Shown here: positions 8,079 to 16,507 of the stretch, one piece after another
Numbering within the stretch: the first letter of the stretch is position 1
Layout of the letters: every line of letters begins with the position of its first letter
From: an uncultured Eubacteriales bacterium
Lineage (GTDB): Bacteria > Bacillota > Clostridia > Christensenellales > Aristaeellaceae
NCBI GenBank assembly: GCA_900540045.1
Contig: UQEF01000016.1
Coordinates: 1 to 36,702, forward strand
Direction: 5' to 3'
Length of the DNA: 36,702 nucleotides
The notes under the pieces: model-generated
What the model saw: the letters and a program-made list of their open reading frames with translations, nothing else
Databases searched by the model: none
What the model was told of the DNA's origin: nothing
Translations under genes and position numbers: made by a program

Positions 8079-8140
8079 TGCCTCCCGCATCCGTCTGGCC
8101 GCCAGCCGCGCGGTCCGCGGAGGGGTTGGAAAAGCGAGAC

Positions 8141-8177
8141 AAAAAACCGCCGGAAGGGAAACACACCTTTCCGGCGG
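8141..8177 (-). terminator. Terminator of the ABC importer operon
   Basis: Read on the minus strand, CCGCCGGAAAGG pairs with CCTTCCGGCGG and is followed by six T. It starts about 10 bases past the ATPase stop codon. Confidence 0.85.
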
Positions 8178-8185
8178 CAGACGGA

Positions 8186-8918
<733 letters not shown>

Positions 8919-8926
<8 letters not shown>

Positions 8927-9713
8927 TGGGCACGCCTCCTTCTTTGGGCACCACGATGGACGCCTTGGAATCGCTCTGGGAGCCGTAGATGATGTAATTG
9001 GTCTTGCCGTCCATCCTGCGCTCCAGCAGGCGAAGCAGGCGCGTCACCGTGAAAGTCAGCACCAGGTAGATGCAGGCGGTGATGAAGAACACCTCAAAGT
9101 AGCGCAGGTACGTGCCCGCGGCGGACTTGCTCATGAAGAACAATTCGTTGACGGAAATCACGTTGAGCACGCTGGAATCCTTGATATTGACCACAAACTC
9201 ATTGCCGATGGAGGGCATGATGTTGCGCACGGCCTGCGGCAGCACCACGTGCACCATGCTCTGCCAGTGCGTCATGCCGATGGCGCAGGCGGCCTCCTTC
9301 TGACCCTTGTTCACGCTGATGATGCCGCCGCGCACGATTTCGGCCATGTACGCGCCGGTATTGACCGACACGATGAGCACCGCCGCCACCAGCACGGGCA
9401 TGCGCAGGCCCATCTGCATGCTGCCGTAGTAGATGACCATGGCCTGCACGATCATGGGCGTCCCGCGAAATACCTCGATATACACGTTGAGCAGCGCGGA
9501 AAGCACCTTGAGGGGCACACGCTTGAACCACGGGTCACGCGGGGCGACGGGGATGGTGCGCAGAATGGCCACCAGCAGTCCGATGACGAAACCGATCACC
9601 GTGCCGGTGATGGCCACCAGCAGCGTAACGCCCACGCCGCTTAAAAACAGCGTGCCGTACTTGTCCAGAATAAAGCCGACCCAGCCGAAAAAAGTGGTTG
9701 GTAATGCTGACAT
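8919..9713 (-). CDS. Amino acid ABC importer permease (probably lysine)
   Basis: 264 residues of the HisM/GlnP permease family. About five membrane segments are visible; the first contains [20 protein letters not shown]. The EAA loop that contacts the ATPase reads [20 protein letters not shown]. The motif [13 protein letters not shown] is also typical. The start at 9713 has GGAG eight bases upstream; a longer reading to 9791 would run through a hairpin. It lies between the binding protein (83-base gap) and the ATPase (eight-base overlap). One permease gene implies a homodimer. The C-terminal 30 residues ([16 protein letters not shown]) are a soluble tail. Confidence 0.93.
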
Positions 9714-9759
9714 GCGGGCAACTCCTTTGGTGTTGGAACATGGGGAATCCACACGGAAA

Positions 9760-9787
9760 GGGAACGCACCGGCTGCGGCACGTTCCC
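9760..9787 (-). terminator. Hairpin between binding-protein and permease genes
   Basis: GGGAACGTGCC and GGTGCGTTCCC form an 11-pair stem with two G-U pairs and a six-base loop, then CTTTCC-like sequence on the minus strand. Such stems often let the binding protein be made in excess of the membrane parts. Confidence 0.55.
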
Positions 9788-9796
9788 CCATGCGGT

Positions 9797-10603
9797 TTAC
9801 TGATTGAGGGGCTGGCGCTCCTTGGCGCCGGCCATGAGCTCATCGCGGGCGGCATCGTCGATGCCCGCCAGAATCTCGTTGATGGGGCCCAGCAGGTCGC
9901 TGCCCTTGGCCAGGCCGACGGCGATGGAGGTATCGGCCTCGGAGGCCTCAAAGCCCTTGCCCTCGTCAAACTTGATATAGGTCAGGTCCGGGTTGGCGGC
10001 GGTATCGGCCTGCGCGCCGTCCTCCTCGGCCACGTAGCCGTCCACCGCGCCGCTCTGCACCGCCACGATCATGGCCGGGAAGGTCTCCATGGCCATGGCC
10101 TTGTTCACGCCGGGGATCTGGTCAATCACGGTGTAGTGGAAGGTGTTGAGCTGGCCGGTGATGGTCGCGCCGCTCAGCTCCTCCAGGCTGGTGGCAGAGG
10201 CGTAGGGGCTGTCCTTCTTGACAACCACCACCAGCTTGTTGGTGCGGTAGGGATCGCTGAAATCCAGCGTGGCCTTGCGCTCCTCGGTGGGGCTCATGCC
10301 GGCGATGATGGCGTCGAACGCACCGCTCATCACGCCCATGGGCAGGCCGTCCCATTCGGTTTTGACGATGACGAGCTCCTTGCCCAGTCCCTCGGCGATG
10401 AGCTTGGCAATCTGCACGTCGTAGCCGTCGGCGTATCCGCCGCCGCCCTCGATGGGCACGGTGAACTCGCTGGGTTCGGCCTGCGTCCAGTTATAGGGCG
10501 CATAGTTGCACTCCATGCCCACGCGGAAGGCGCCTTCCGCCATGGCAGAGGCGCAGGACAGCAGCATAAGGGCCGACAGAATGACCGCAAAAACCTTTTT
10601 CAT
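9797..10603 (-). CDS. Amino acid ABC importer substrate-binding protein (probably lysine)
   Basis: 268 residues. MKKVFAVILSALMLLSCASA is a signal peptide; LLSC could serve as a lipobox, or cleavage may follow AMA. The mature protein is a family 3 periplasmic-binding fold: FRVGMECNYAPYNW, GYDVQIAKLIAEGLG, VKTEWDGLPMGVMSGAFDAIIAGMSPTEERK, LDFSDPYRTN and GYVAEEDGA. The ATG at 10603 has AGGAGG ten bases before it. A riboswitch terminator lies 28 bases upstream of the ATG, so its transcription depends on the leader. It is first in the three-gene importer operon. Confidence 0.92.
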   Translation of the reverse strand: MKKVFAVILSALMLLSCASAMAEGAFRVGMECNYAPYNWTQAEPSEFTVPIEGGGGYADGYDVQIAKLIAEGLGKELVIVKTEWDGLPMGVMSGAFDAIIAGMSPTEERKATLDFSDPYRTNKLVVVVKKDSPYASATSLEELSGATITGQLNTFHYTVIDQIPGVNKAMAMETFPAMIVAVQSGAVDGYVAEEDGAQADTAANPDLTYIKFDEGKGFEASEADTSIAVGLAKGSDLLGPINEILAGIDDAARDELMAGAKERQPLNQ

Positions 10604-10630
10604 GATGCTTGTTCCTCCTTGTTGGTAATG

Positions 10631-10666
10631 AAAAAAGCGGCGAATGGTATGCGCCATTGCCGCTTT
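10631..10666 (-). terminator. Riboswitch expression platform (regulated terminator)
   Basis: On the minus strand AAAGCGGCAATGG and CCATTCGCCGCTTT form a strong stem over CGCATA, followed by six T. It stands between the lysine aptamer and the binding-protein start, so lysine binding should end transcription here. Confidence 0.85.
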
Positions 10667-10684
10667 GATCCACATGATATGGAA

Positions 10685-10858
10685 ACGTGCGAATAGCGCT
10701 CCACGGCACAAGCCGTGACAGTCGGCGGGATGTTTTCCCGACGCCCAGCACACAGACCCTTCACCGGGTCCGGCACTTCGGCGGCCTCCCCTTTCGCGCG
10801 CGGTCACAGCCCGGTGAAGGGCTCCCGCGCGGTACTGATGTCGGCCGCGCCTCTATTC
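10685..10858 (-). ncRNA. Lysine riboswitch aptamer (L box)
   Basis: Minus-strand leader with L-box landmarks in order: GAATAGAGGCGCGG at the 5' base, a TCAGTA element, GAAAGGGGAGGCCGCCGAAG, a long arm around CGGGAAAACATCCCG, CCGACTGTCACGGC, and GTGGAGCGCTATTC at the 3' base. P1 is formed by GAATAG with CTATTC. The match to known lysC-type leaders is by motif order and conserved loops. It controls the ABC importer downstream and is the main evidence that lysine is the transported amino acid. Confidence 0.9.
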
Positions 10859-10892
10859 CTCCGGCGCGGAAAGCCGCGCCAAATTCTCCTTT

Positions 10893-10920
10893 ATTGTACA
10901 CCGCTTTCCCCCTCTGTCAA
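10893..10920 (-). promoter_or_regulatory. Promoter of the lysine importer operon
   Basis: TTGACA (10915-10920) and TACAAT (10893-10898) lie 16 bases apart on the minus strand, directly after the tex stop codon. Transcription should start near 10886, before a small GGCGCGG/CCGCGCC hairpin and the L box. Confidence 0.85.
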
Positions 10921-10952
10921 GGGGAGCGGCCATAAAATGCAGCCGAAATACA

Positions 10953-13112
10953 TCATTTTTGGGCGGGCGGCAGCATGCTCAGCCCGATGCGCTGCTTTTT
11001 GAGGTCCACATCCACCACCCAGACGGTGATCACATCGCCGACCTTGACCACCTCGGAAGGGTGGCGGATGAAGCGGTTGCTCATGCGGCTGATATGCACC
11101 AGCCCGTCCTGATGCACCCCGATATCCACAAAGGCCCCGAAGTCGATTACGTTGCGCACGGTGCCCCTGAGCTCCATGCCGGGGGCGAGGTCCTTCATAT
11201 CAAGCACGTCGGTGCGCAGGATGGGGCTGGGCAGGTCGTCGCGGGGGTCGCGGCCGGGCTTTTGCAGCTCGCGCACGATATCGCGCAGCGTCGGCTCGCC
11301 CACACCCAGCTCCTGCGCCAGCGCGGAAAGACCCCGCTCCTCCACGCGGGCGGACAGGCCGGCAAGGCCGCCGGAGCGGATGTCCTCCAGGCGGTAGCCC
11401 AGCGTCGCCAGCAGGGCCTTGGCCGCGTCGTAGCTTTCAGGGTGCACGGCGGTGGCGTCCAGCGCGTTTTTGCTGTCGCGCACGCGCAGGAAGCCGGCGC
11501 ACTGTTCAAACGCCCTGGGCCCCAGCTTGGGCACCTTTTTGAGCTGGGCGCGGCTCTGGATGCCGTTTTCCTCGCGGTAGGCCACGATGTTTTTGGCCAG
11601 CGCCGGACCGATGCCCGCCACATGGGACAGCAGCGGCGCCGAGGCGGTGCTCACCTCCACGCCCACGCTGTTGACGCAGCCCTCCACCACGCCGTCCAGC
11701 GCCTCCTCCAGCTGGCTTTCCTTCAAATCATGCTGGTACTGCCCCACGCCGATGGCCTTGGGGTCGATCTTGACCAGCTCGGCCAGGGGGTCCTGCATGC
11801 GGCGGGCGATGCTGACCGCGCTGCGAAGCGACACGTCGAACTGCGGGAACTCCTCCGCCGCCAGCTTGCTGGCAGAATACACGGACGCGCCCGCCTCGCT
11901 GACGATCATATAGGCCGCGCCCTTTGGCAGCTCGGGCAGAAGCGAGGCGATGAACTGCTCGGCCTCGCGCGAGGCGGTGCCGTTGCCGATGGCGATGGCC
12001 GTGACCCCGAAGCGCCGGCACAGGTCGATGATGTCCCTGCGGGCGCGCGCCTTGGCGGCCTCCTGCCCCGGCAGGGTGAAATGGCCCACGCCCGTGGCGA
12101 GCACCTTGCCGTTTTCATCCACCACGGCCAGCTTGCAGCCCGTGCGGAAGCCGGGGTCCACGCCCAGCGTGACGCGGCCCTTGACCGGAGGGGCCATGAG
12201 CAGCTGGTGCAGGTTTTTGCCGAACACCTGAATGGCGCTGGCGCTGGCGCGTTCGGTCAGATCGGCGCGGATCTCCCGCTCGATGCTGGGCTGAAGCAGG
12301 CGGTCCCACGCGTCCTGCGCGGCCAAAGCCACCTGTTCGGTGGTCACGCTGCCGGGGCGGACGAACGCCTTTTCCACCACGCCCACGCAATCGTCCCCGT
12401 TCAGGCGAAGCGATACCTTGAGAAAGCCCTCGCGCTCGCCCCGGTTCATGGCCAGCACGCGGTGGGCGGGCAGGTTGCGCGCCTCCTGGGAAAAATCGTA
12501 GTAGGTGGCGTAGACGCTGTCCTCCTCGCCGGTGTTTTTGCTTTCCAGCACGCCGGTACGCATGGCCAGCGCGCGCAGGGACTTGCGCACGTCGGCATCG
12601 TCGCTCATCTGCTCGGCCAGAATGTCGCGCGCGCCCTGGAGAGCGTCCTCCGCCGTCTCCACCCCCTTTTCGGGGTTCACATAGGGCCGGGCCAGCTCCT
12701 GCGCCGTGCCTTTTGTCTCATTCTGCATCAGCAGGGCCAGCGCCAGCGGCTCCAGCCCCTTTTCCCGCGCGACGGTGGCGCGGGTGCGGCGCTTGGGCCG
12801 GAAGGGACGGTAGAGGTCCTCCAGCTCGGTCAGGGTGGCGGCCTTTTGCAGCCTGTCGGAAAGCTCGTCGGTGAGATTCCCCTGCTCCTCCAGCGCGGCG
12901 GCGATCTCCCCGCGGCGCTTGTCCAGCCCGCGCAGGTACTGCAGGCGCTCGTAAATCTCGCGCAGCAGCTGGTCGTCCAGCGATCCGGTCTGCTCCTTGC
13001 GGTAGCGGGCGATAAAGGGAATGGTGTTGCCGTCGTCAATCAGGCGCAGCACGTTTTCGCACTGCTGGGTCTTGAGGTGAAACTCCTGACAAAGGGCTTG
13101 TACAATGTCCAT
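10953..13112 (-). CDS. tex: Tex-family S1 RNA-binding protein (YhgF/YdcI)
   Basis: 719 residues, normal for Tex. The N-terminal helical region is followed by the YqgF/RuvC-like nuclease fold (about 320-460: VTLGVDPGFRTGCKLAVVD, then IAIGNGTASREAEQF and IVSEAGASVYSASKLA). Then come helix-hairpin-helix repeats (HVAGIGPALAKNIVAYREENG, LKKVPKLGPRAFEQCAGFLRV) and a C-terminal S1 domain (GMELRGTVRNVIDFGAFVDIGVHQDGLVHIS). Tex binds nucleic acid and acts in transcription or RNA quality; its exact job is unsettled. Start MDIVQALCQEF at 13112 is chosen because AAAGGA lies eight bases upstream. A TGC-TATAAT extended -10 precedes it. Confidence 0.95.
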   Translation of the reverse strand: MDIVQALCQEFHLKTQQCENVLRLIDDGNTIPFIARYRKEQTGSLDDQLLREIYERLQYLRGLDKRRGEIAAALEEQGNLTDELSDRLQKAATLTELEDLYRPFRPKRRTRATVAREKGLEPLALALLMQNETKGTAQELARPYVNPEKGVETAEDALQGARDILAEQMSDDADVRKSLRALAMRTGVLESKNTGEEDSVYATYYDFSQEARNLPAHRVLAMNRGEREGFLKVSLRLNGDDCVGVVEKAFVRPGSVTTEQVALAAQDAWDRLLQPSIEREIRADLTERASASAIQVFGKNLHQLLMAPPVKGRVTLGVDPGFRTGCKLAVVDENGKVLATGVGHFTLPGQEAAKARARRDIIDLCRRFGVTAIAIGNGTASREAEQFIASLLPELPKGAAYMIVSEAGASVYSASKLAAEEFPQFDVSLRSAVSIARRMQDPLAELVKIDPKAIGVGQYQHDLKESQLEEALDGVVEGCVNSVGVEVSTASAPLLSHVAGIGPALAKNIVAYREENGIQSRAQLKKVPKLGPRAFEQCAGFLRVRDSKNALDATAVHPESYDAAKALLATLGYRLEDIRSGGLAGLSARVEERGLSALAQELGVGEPTLRDIVRELQKPGRDPRDDLPSPILRTDVLDMKDLAPGMELRGTVRNVIDFGAFVDIGVHQDGLVHISRMSNRFIRHPSEVVKVGDVITVWVVDVDLKKQRIGLSMLPPAQK

Positions 13113-13155
13113 CGGATGCATCCTTTCCGCATTCAATCCAGAAAAAGTACACTCG

Positions 13156-13164
13156 ATTATAGCA
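13156..13164 (-). promoter_or_regulatory. tex promoter, extended -10
   Basis: TGC-TATAAT on the minus strand, 44 bases before the tex ATG. No good -35 is seen, as is allowed for extended -10 promoters. Confidence 0.6.
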
Positions 13165-13248
13165 CGCCGGAGCGGTTTGTGCTATACAAACGTCCGCGTT
13201 TGCGGTATGATAGGTCTACTACGGCTGTTTACGGGGGGGGGAACGGTG

Positions 13249-13794
13249 ATGACGGACCTGCTTTCCACGCGGCGCGAGGTGCTTTCCCTGCTGGATGATC
13301 ACGGCATTCCCTACGAGCTTCACGAGCATGAGCGCGCCTTTACCATTGACGACTGCCTGCGCATGCCCTTTATCGGGCCGGATGTGACCATCTGCAAAAA
13401 CATATTGCTGTGCAACCGCCAGAAAACGCGGTTTTATCTGATGCTGCTCAAGCCTCTCACGCCGTTTCGCACGGCGGTGGTGAGCAAGGCGCTGGGGGTG
13501 TCGCGCCTGAGCTTTGCCCCGGAGGAGGCGCTGGAGGGACGCCTGCACCTGACCAGCGGGAGCGTGAGCCCGCTGGGCCTGTGGTTTGACAAGGCGCACG
13601 AGATCACCCTGTGCTACGAGCCGGGCGTGCGCGATACGCCGCGCATCGCTTTCCACCCCTGCGACAACGCGGCCACCGTGATCTTCGCGCAGGAGGTGTT
13701 TTGGGAGCGGGTGCTGCCGCTTTTGGGGGTAACGCCGGTATCGGTTTCGATGGAGGAGACGCCCCGGCCCGGCGAATCCCCTATTGGTGCTTGA
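13249..13794 (+). CDS. YbaK/ProX-type aminoacyl-tRNA editing protein
   Basis: 181 residues of the YbaK/prolyl-tRNA editing fold, closest by pattern to free-standing ProX (PrdX): a start LLDDHGIPYELHEHERAFTI, then the conserved CKNILLCNRQKTRFYLMLLK with the catalytic-type Lys (CKN), VSKALGVSRLSFA, and LTSGSVSPLGLWFD ending in the G-S-V-S-P-L motif. Such proteins clear mischarged tRNA, mostly Ala-tRNAPro. The ATG at 13249 follows a run of eight G that acts as ribosome site. Its stop codon overlaps the -35 box of the tRNA-Leu gene downstream. Confidence 0.85.
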   Translation: MTDLLSTRREVLSLLDDHGIPYELHEHERAFTIDDCLRMPFIGPDVTICKNILLCNRQKTRFYLMLLKPLTPFRTAVVSKALGVSRLSFAPEEALEGRLHLTSGSVSPLGLWFDKAHEITLCYEPGVRDTPRIAFHPCDNAATVIFAQEVFWERVLPLLGVTPVSVSMEETPRPGESPIGA

Positions 13795-13819
13795 CTTCGC
13801 CGCGTTTTTGCGGGATAAT
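13791..13819 (+). promoter_or_regulatory. Promoter of tRNA-Leu copy 1
   Basis: TTGACT (13791-13796) and GATAAT (13814-13819) with 17 bases between. The same boxes and spacing precede tRNA-Leu copy 2. Confidence 0.85.
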
Positions 13820-13832
13820 ACCATCGGTAGTT

Positions 13833-13917
13833 GCTGAAATGGCGGAATGGCAGACGCCGGAGACTTAAAATCTCCTGTCCTATGGGCGTGCGGGTTCGAG
13901 TCCCGCTTTCAGCACCA
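13833..13917 (+). tRNA. tRNA-Leu(UAA), copy 1
   Basis: 85 bases with encoded CCA. The acceptor stem is GCTGAAA/TTTCAGC. The anticodon stem-loop is GGAGA-CTTAAAA-TCTCC with anticodon TAA. A long variable arm (class II) and the T arm GCGGGTTCGAGTCCCGC are present. All stems are intact. Confidence 0.97.
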
Positions 13918-13920
13918 CCT

Positions 13921-13951
13921 CACCCGGTCTGTCTGGCCGGGTGTTTTTTTT
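13921..13951 (+). terminator. Terminator of tRNA-Leu copy 1
   Basis: CACCCGG (13921-13927) pairs with CCGGGTG (13937-13943), followed by eight T. Confidence 0.9.
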
Positions 13952-13982
13952 GCAAGTCCGGCAACGGGACGATGCGATTGCC

Positions 13983-14019
13983 AAAAAGGGGGCCTGTTTT
14001 CCTGCGAAAACAGACCCCC
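13983..14019 (-). terminator. Terminator of the flavin reductase gene
   Basis: Minus-strand stem GGGGGTCTGTTTTC/GAAAACAGGCCCCC with a four-base loop, followed by TTTTT. It begins about 16 bases past the stop codon. Confidence 0.9.
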
Positions 14020-14035
14020 AAGTTGAAAGGAACGT

Positions 14036-15823
14036 TTACTTCCCGGCCAGCTCAGCCGCGTTTTCAGCGGCGATGATGCCCCAGGTAGCGCACATGGAGT
14101 GGTTGATGCCGCCGAAGTTGATCTTGCCCAGGATGTTGCTGGGTCCAAGGATCTCACCGGCCAGAGACAGGCCCGTAATCACGGTGCCGTCCTCGCGCTG
14201 CAGGTAGCCGTCCTCGTTGGCGCGAACGCCGCCGGAGGTGCCGGACCATACATAGGGCACGGTGACCACCGCATAGTAGGGGCCCTCTTCAAAGGCCACC
14301 ATGCTTTCGGCGGCGCGGCCAAAGGCGGTGTCCTCGCCGGCAGCCACGTCCTTGTTGTAGGCTTCCACCGTAGCGGTCAGGTTTTCGGCGCCGATCATCT
14401 CGGCCAGCTCTTCCAGGGTATCGGCCTTGTAGACGCAGTTGCCCGCGGCGGCCAGCTCCTCCAGCTTGTCCCAGCCGTTGTTTTCCAGCACGGCGGAATT
14501 CATCATCGGGTGCTTGATGAAAGCCTGCTCCTCATCGATCATGTTGCCGGAGATCACAGCATAAAGCTTGCTTTCCTCCTGGCCATACCACATGGCGCTG
14601 GTGGCGCTTTCCTCGGCGCCCACGCGGTCGCCCTGGGCGTTGACGTAGATCATGCCGGGGTAGCTGTTGTTGACCTGATAGTACATATCGAAGCCGTTGG
14701 TGGGGATGCCGCCGCCGTAGTAGTTGACGATTTCGTCCATGTTGTCAAAGACGCCGCCAACCGCCTGCGCCAGCAGGAAGCCGGAACCGTCGGACGTGCT
14801 GGGCGCGCAGGAGATCACGTTCTCAAAGCCCGCCATCTTCAGCAGGTCCTCGTTGTAGGAATAGCCGCCGGTGGCCAGCACCACGGAGGGAGCGCGGAAC
14901 TCCAGGTCGCCCGCTTTCACGCCCACGCACTTGTCGCCTTCCACCAGAAGCTCGGTCACCTTGGTGTTGTACATGATCTGGGCCTTGCCGTCGGCAATGG
15001 CCTGCTCAAGACGCTCGTTGAGGGGATCGAGGTAGGCGTTGGCCGCGCCCATCGAATAGGAGCCCAGCGCACGGGTTACGCGCAGGGTCTGCATGGCGGT
15101 GTACGCGCCGCCCACCAGAGAGCGGTCGCCGAAATCCACGCCCAGGTCCTCATCCAGCCAGTCGATGGCCGCGCCGGCTTCCTCGGTGTGCCGCTTGGCC
15201 AGCGCTTCGTTGAATTCACCCTCGCCGCCGAGAGCCTCGATGTCGGCATAGAAGGCCTCGGGGGTGTCCTCAACGCCGTTTTCCTTCTGGATTTTGAAGC
15301 CCGCACCGCTCACGGTACCGCCCGCATAGTGGATGCAGCCGCCCGTGCGCACGCTCTGCTCAAGCACCAGCACATTCAGGCCCAGCTCCACGCCACGGGC
15401 TGTGGCCACCAGACCGGCCATGCCGGAGCCTACCACGATCATATCAGGTTCGATCGTCAGCTCGGTAACGGTTTCTTCGGTCACACCGTTGAGCGCGTTG
15501 TTGACGGCCTCGATGATGCCGTTGGAGGTCAGCGTCGCGCCGGCCACGGCGTCCACATCGGTGCTGCCGGCCTCCACGATGGCCGCAGGAATCTGCTCAA
15601 TGGCAGGGTCCGAAACGCCGGGGGTCTCGTCGTGGCTGTCCACCGTGACGGAAGTGATCGCGCCGCCTTCCACCGTAACGGTAACGGCGATGTTGGAATG
15701 CATGCCCTTGCCGGTTCCGGTATAGGTGCCGTCGGTCAGCGCCGTTTCGGCCACGGCCGGGACCATGCCGATCATCAGCGCCAGCACGAGCAGCAGGCTC
15801 AAGAATACCTTGGATGTCCTCAT
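14036..15823 (-). CDS. Secreted FMN-binding/FAD-dependent reductase (fumarate reductase flavoprotein family)
   Basis: 595 residues. A signal peptide (1-26, ending VPAVAETA) marks export. Residues about 30-112 are an FMN-binding domain. It holds DAVAGAT (91-97), the motif in which ApbE links FMN to the Thr. A FAD domain of the fumarate/urocanate reductase family follows: GSGMAGL (132-138), LVLEQSVRTGGC, VVLATGGYSYN and a C-terminal LAGEILGPSNILGKINFGGIN. Family members reduce fumarate, urocanate or related acrylates as outside electron acceptors. Which one is used here cannot be read. It is a lone gene with its own strong promoter; AGGAGG lies before the ATG. Confidence 0.88.
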   Translation of the reverse strand: MRTSKVFLSLLLVLALMIGMVPAVAETALTDGTYTGTGKGMHSNIAVTVTVEGGAITSVTVDSHDETPGVSDPAIEQIPAAIVEAGSTDVDAVAGATLTSNGIIEAVNNALNGVTEETVTELTIEPDMIVVGSGMAGLVATARGVELGLNVLVLEQSVRTGGCIHYAGGTVSGAGFKIQKENGVEDTPEAFYADIEALGGEGEFNEALAKRHTEEAGAAIDWLDEDLGVDFGDRSLVGGAYTAMQTLRVTRALGSYSMGAANAYLDPLNERLEQAIADGKAQIMYNTKVTELLVEGDKCVGVKAGDLEFRAPSVVLATGGYSYNEDLLKMAGFENVISCAPSTSDGSGFLLAQAVGGVFDNMDEIVNYYGGGIPTNGFDMYYQVNNSYPGMIYVNAQGDRVGAEESATSAMWYGQEESKLYAVISGNMIDEEQAFIKHPMMNSAVLENNGWDKLEELAAAGNCVYKADTLEELAEMIGAENLTATVEAYNKDVAAGEDTAFGRAAESMVAFEEGPYYAVVTVPYVWSGTSGGVRANEDGYLQREDGTVITGLSLAGEILGPSNILGKINFGGINHSMCATWGIIAAENAAELAGK

Positions 15824-15897
15824 GGGGAGAATCCTCCTTCTTTAGAAACTGAAATTTGCAGTAAATATATACCGCAGGCGATGTTTTCGCCACATCT

Positions 15898-15927
15898 ATT
15901 TTAGTCTTTTTGCGCTTTCATTGTCAA
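15898..15927 (-). promoter_or_regulatory. Promoter of the flavin reductase gene
   Basis: TTGACA (15922-15927) and TAAAAT (15898-15903) with an 18-base spacer on the minus strand. The transcript would have a leader of about 65 bases. Between 15928 and 16111 I see no gene or clear signal. Confidence 0.85.
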
Positions 15928-16111
15928 CAGAAATTGATTATTTTTAAACAAGCAAAGCTGCCGGAAACGATTTGAACCAGCAGCAGAAAAGTAAGGCGGC
16001 CTTCTGCCCGGCCTGCCAGGCTTGCCCGGAAAACGGATTGAAGGGTTTGGGGGCCTGTTTGGGCTCCTTTGTGCCTCTGCGCCCGCCTGAACCGGCACGT
16101 CCATTTGCAGC

Positions 16112-16140
16112 TTGACTTCACGCCACTTTTGCGGGATAAT
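16112..16140 (+). promoter_or_regulatory. Promoter of tRNA-Leu copy 2
   Basis: TTGACT (16112-16117) and GATAAT (16135-16140), 17-base spacer. The boxes and the TTTTGCGG before the -10 are the same as for copy 1. Confidence 0.85.
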
Positions 16141-16153
16141 AGTATAGGTAGTC

Positions 16154-16238
16154 GCTGAAATGGTGGAATGGCAGATGCCGGAGGCTTAAAATTTCCCGTC
16201 CTATGGGCGTGCGGGTTCGAATCCCGCTTTCAGCACCA
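16154..16238 (+). tRNA. tRNA-Leu(UAA), copy 2, diverged
   Basis: 85 bases with CCA, about seven differences from copy 1. Anticodon TAA is kept in GGAGG-CTTAAAA-TTTCC, but the two anticodon-stem pairs next to the loop are now G-U. The acceptor stem, class II variable arm and T arm are sound, so it is probably functional. Confidence 0.93.
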
Positions 16239-16239
16239 C

Positions 16240-16265
16240 AATCCGTCTCAGCAGAGGCGGATTTT
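16240..16265 (+). terminator. Terminator of tRNA-Leu copy 2
   Basis: AATCCG-T-CTC pairs with GAG-G-CGGATT over AGCA, followed by TTTTCTT. Between 16266 and 16420 I see no gene. Confidence 0.75.
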
Positions 16266-16420
16266 CTTAAATCACGGCACCATAACGCATGCTTTTACAA
16301 AACTGCAAAAATGATCTCCCTACATACGTAGCAGCCTGAAACGGCGCTGCAGCTTGCGTTTGGTTTTGGAATCGTGTTTTCTTCTTCGTACGCCCTGCAC
16401 TTTCATCCCGGAGGTGTACT

Positions 16421-16507
16421 ATGACTGTGCCTTCTTCGCGGATTTCGCCAGTGGAGAAGGGGCAAAGAAAGGAAACACCCGCACATGAAAAAATGCGCAC
16501 TGCTTAA
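16421..16507 (+). CDS. Possible 28-residue leader ORF
   Basis: An ATG with a good GGAGGT ribosome site seven bases upstream opens a frame of 28 codons (starting MTVPSSRISPVEKG). It overlaps the start of the next gene by 23 bases in another frame. Half its residues are charged or Pro/Ser, and no family is recognised. It may be a leader peptide coupling translation of the membrane protein, or chance. Confidence 0.3.
   Translation: MTVPSSRISPVEKGQRKETPAHEKMRTA

Noticed and set aside
13177..13211. Promoter TTGTGC with TATGAT for the ProX-type gene
   Set aside because: The spacer is 23 bases, too long; only the -10-like box is plausible.
10959..13298. A 779-codon open frame antisense to tex
   Set aside because: The composition (many His, Gln, Arg) and the full set of Tex domains on the other strand show it is a shadow.
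14099..15904. A 601-codon open frame antisense to the flavin reductase
   Set aside because: Shadow frame; the sense strand has a signal peptide, cofactor motifs, a promoter and a terminator.
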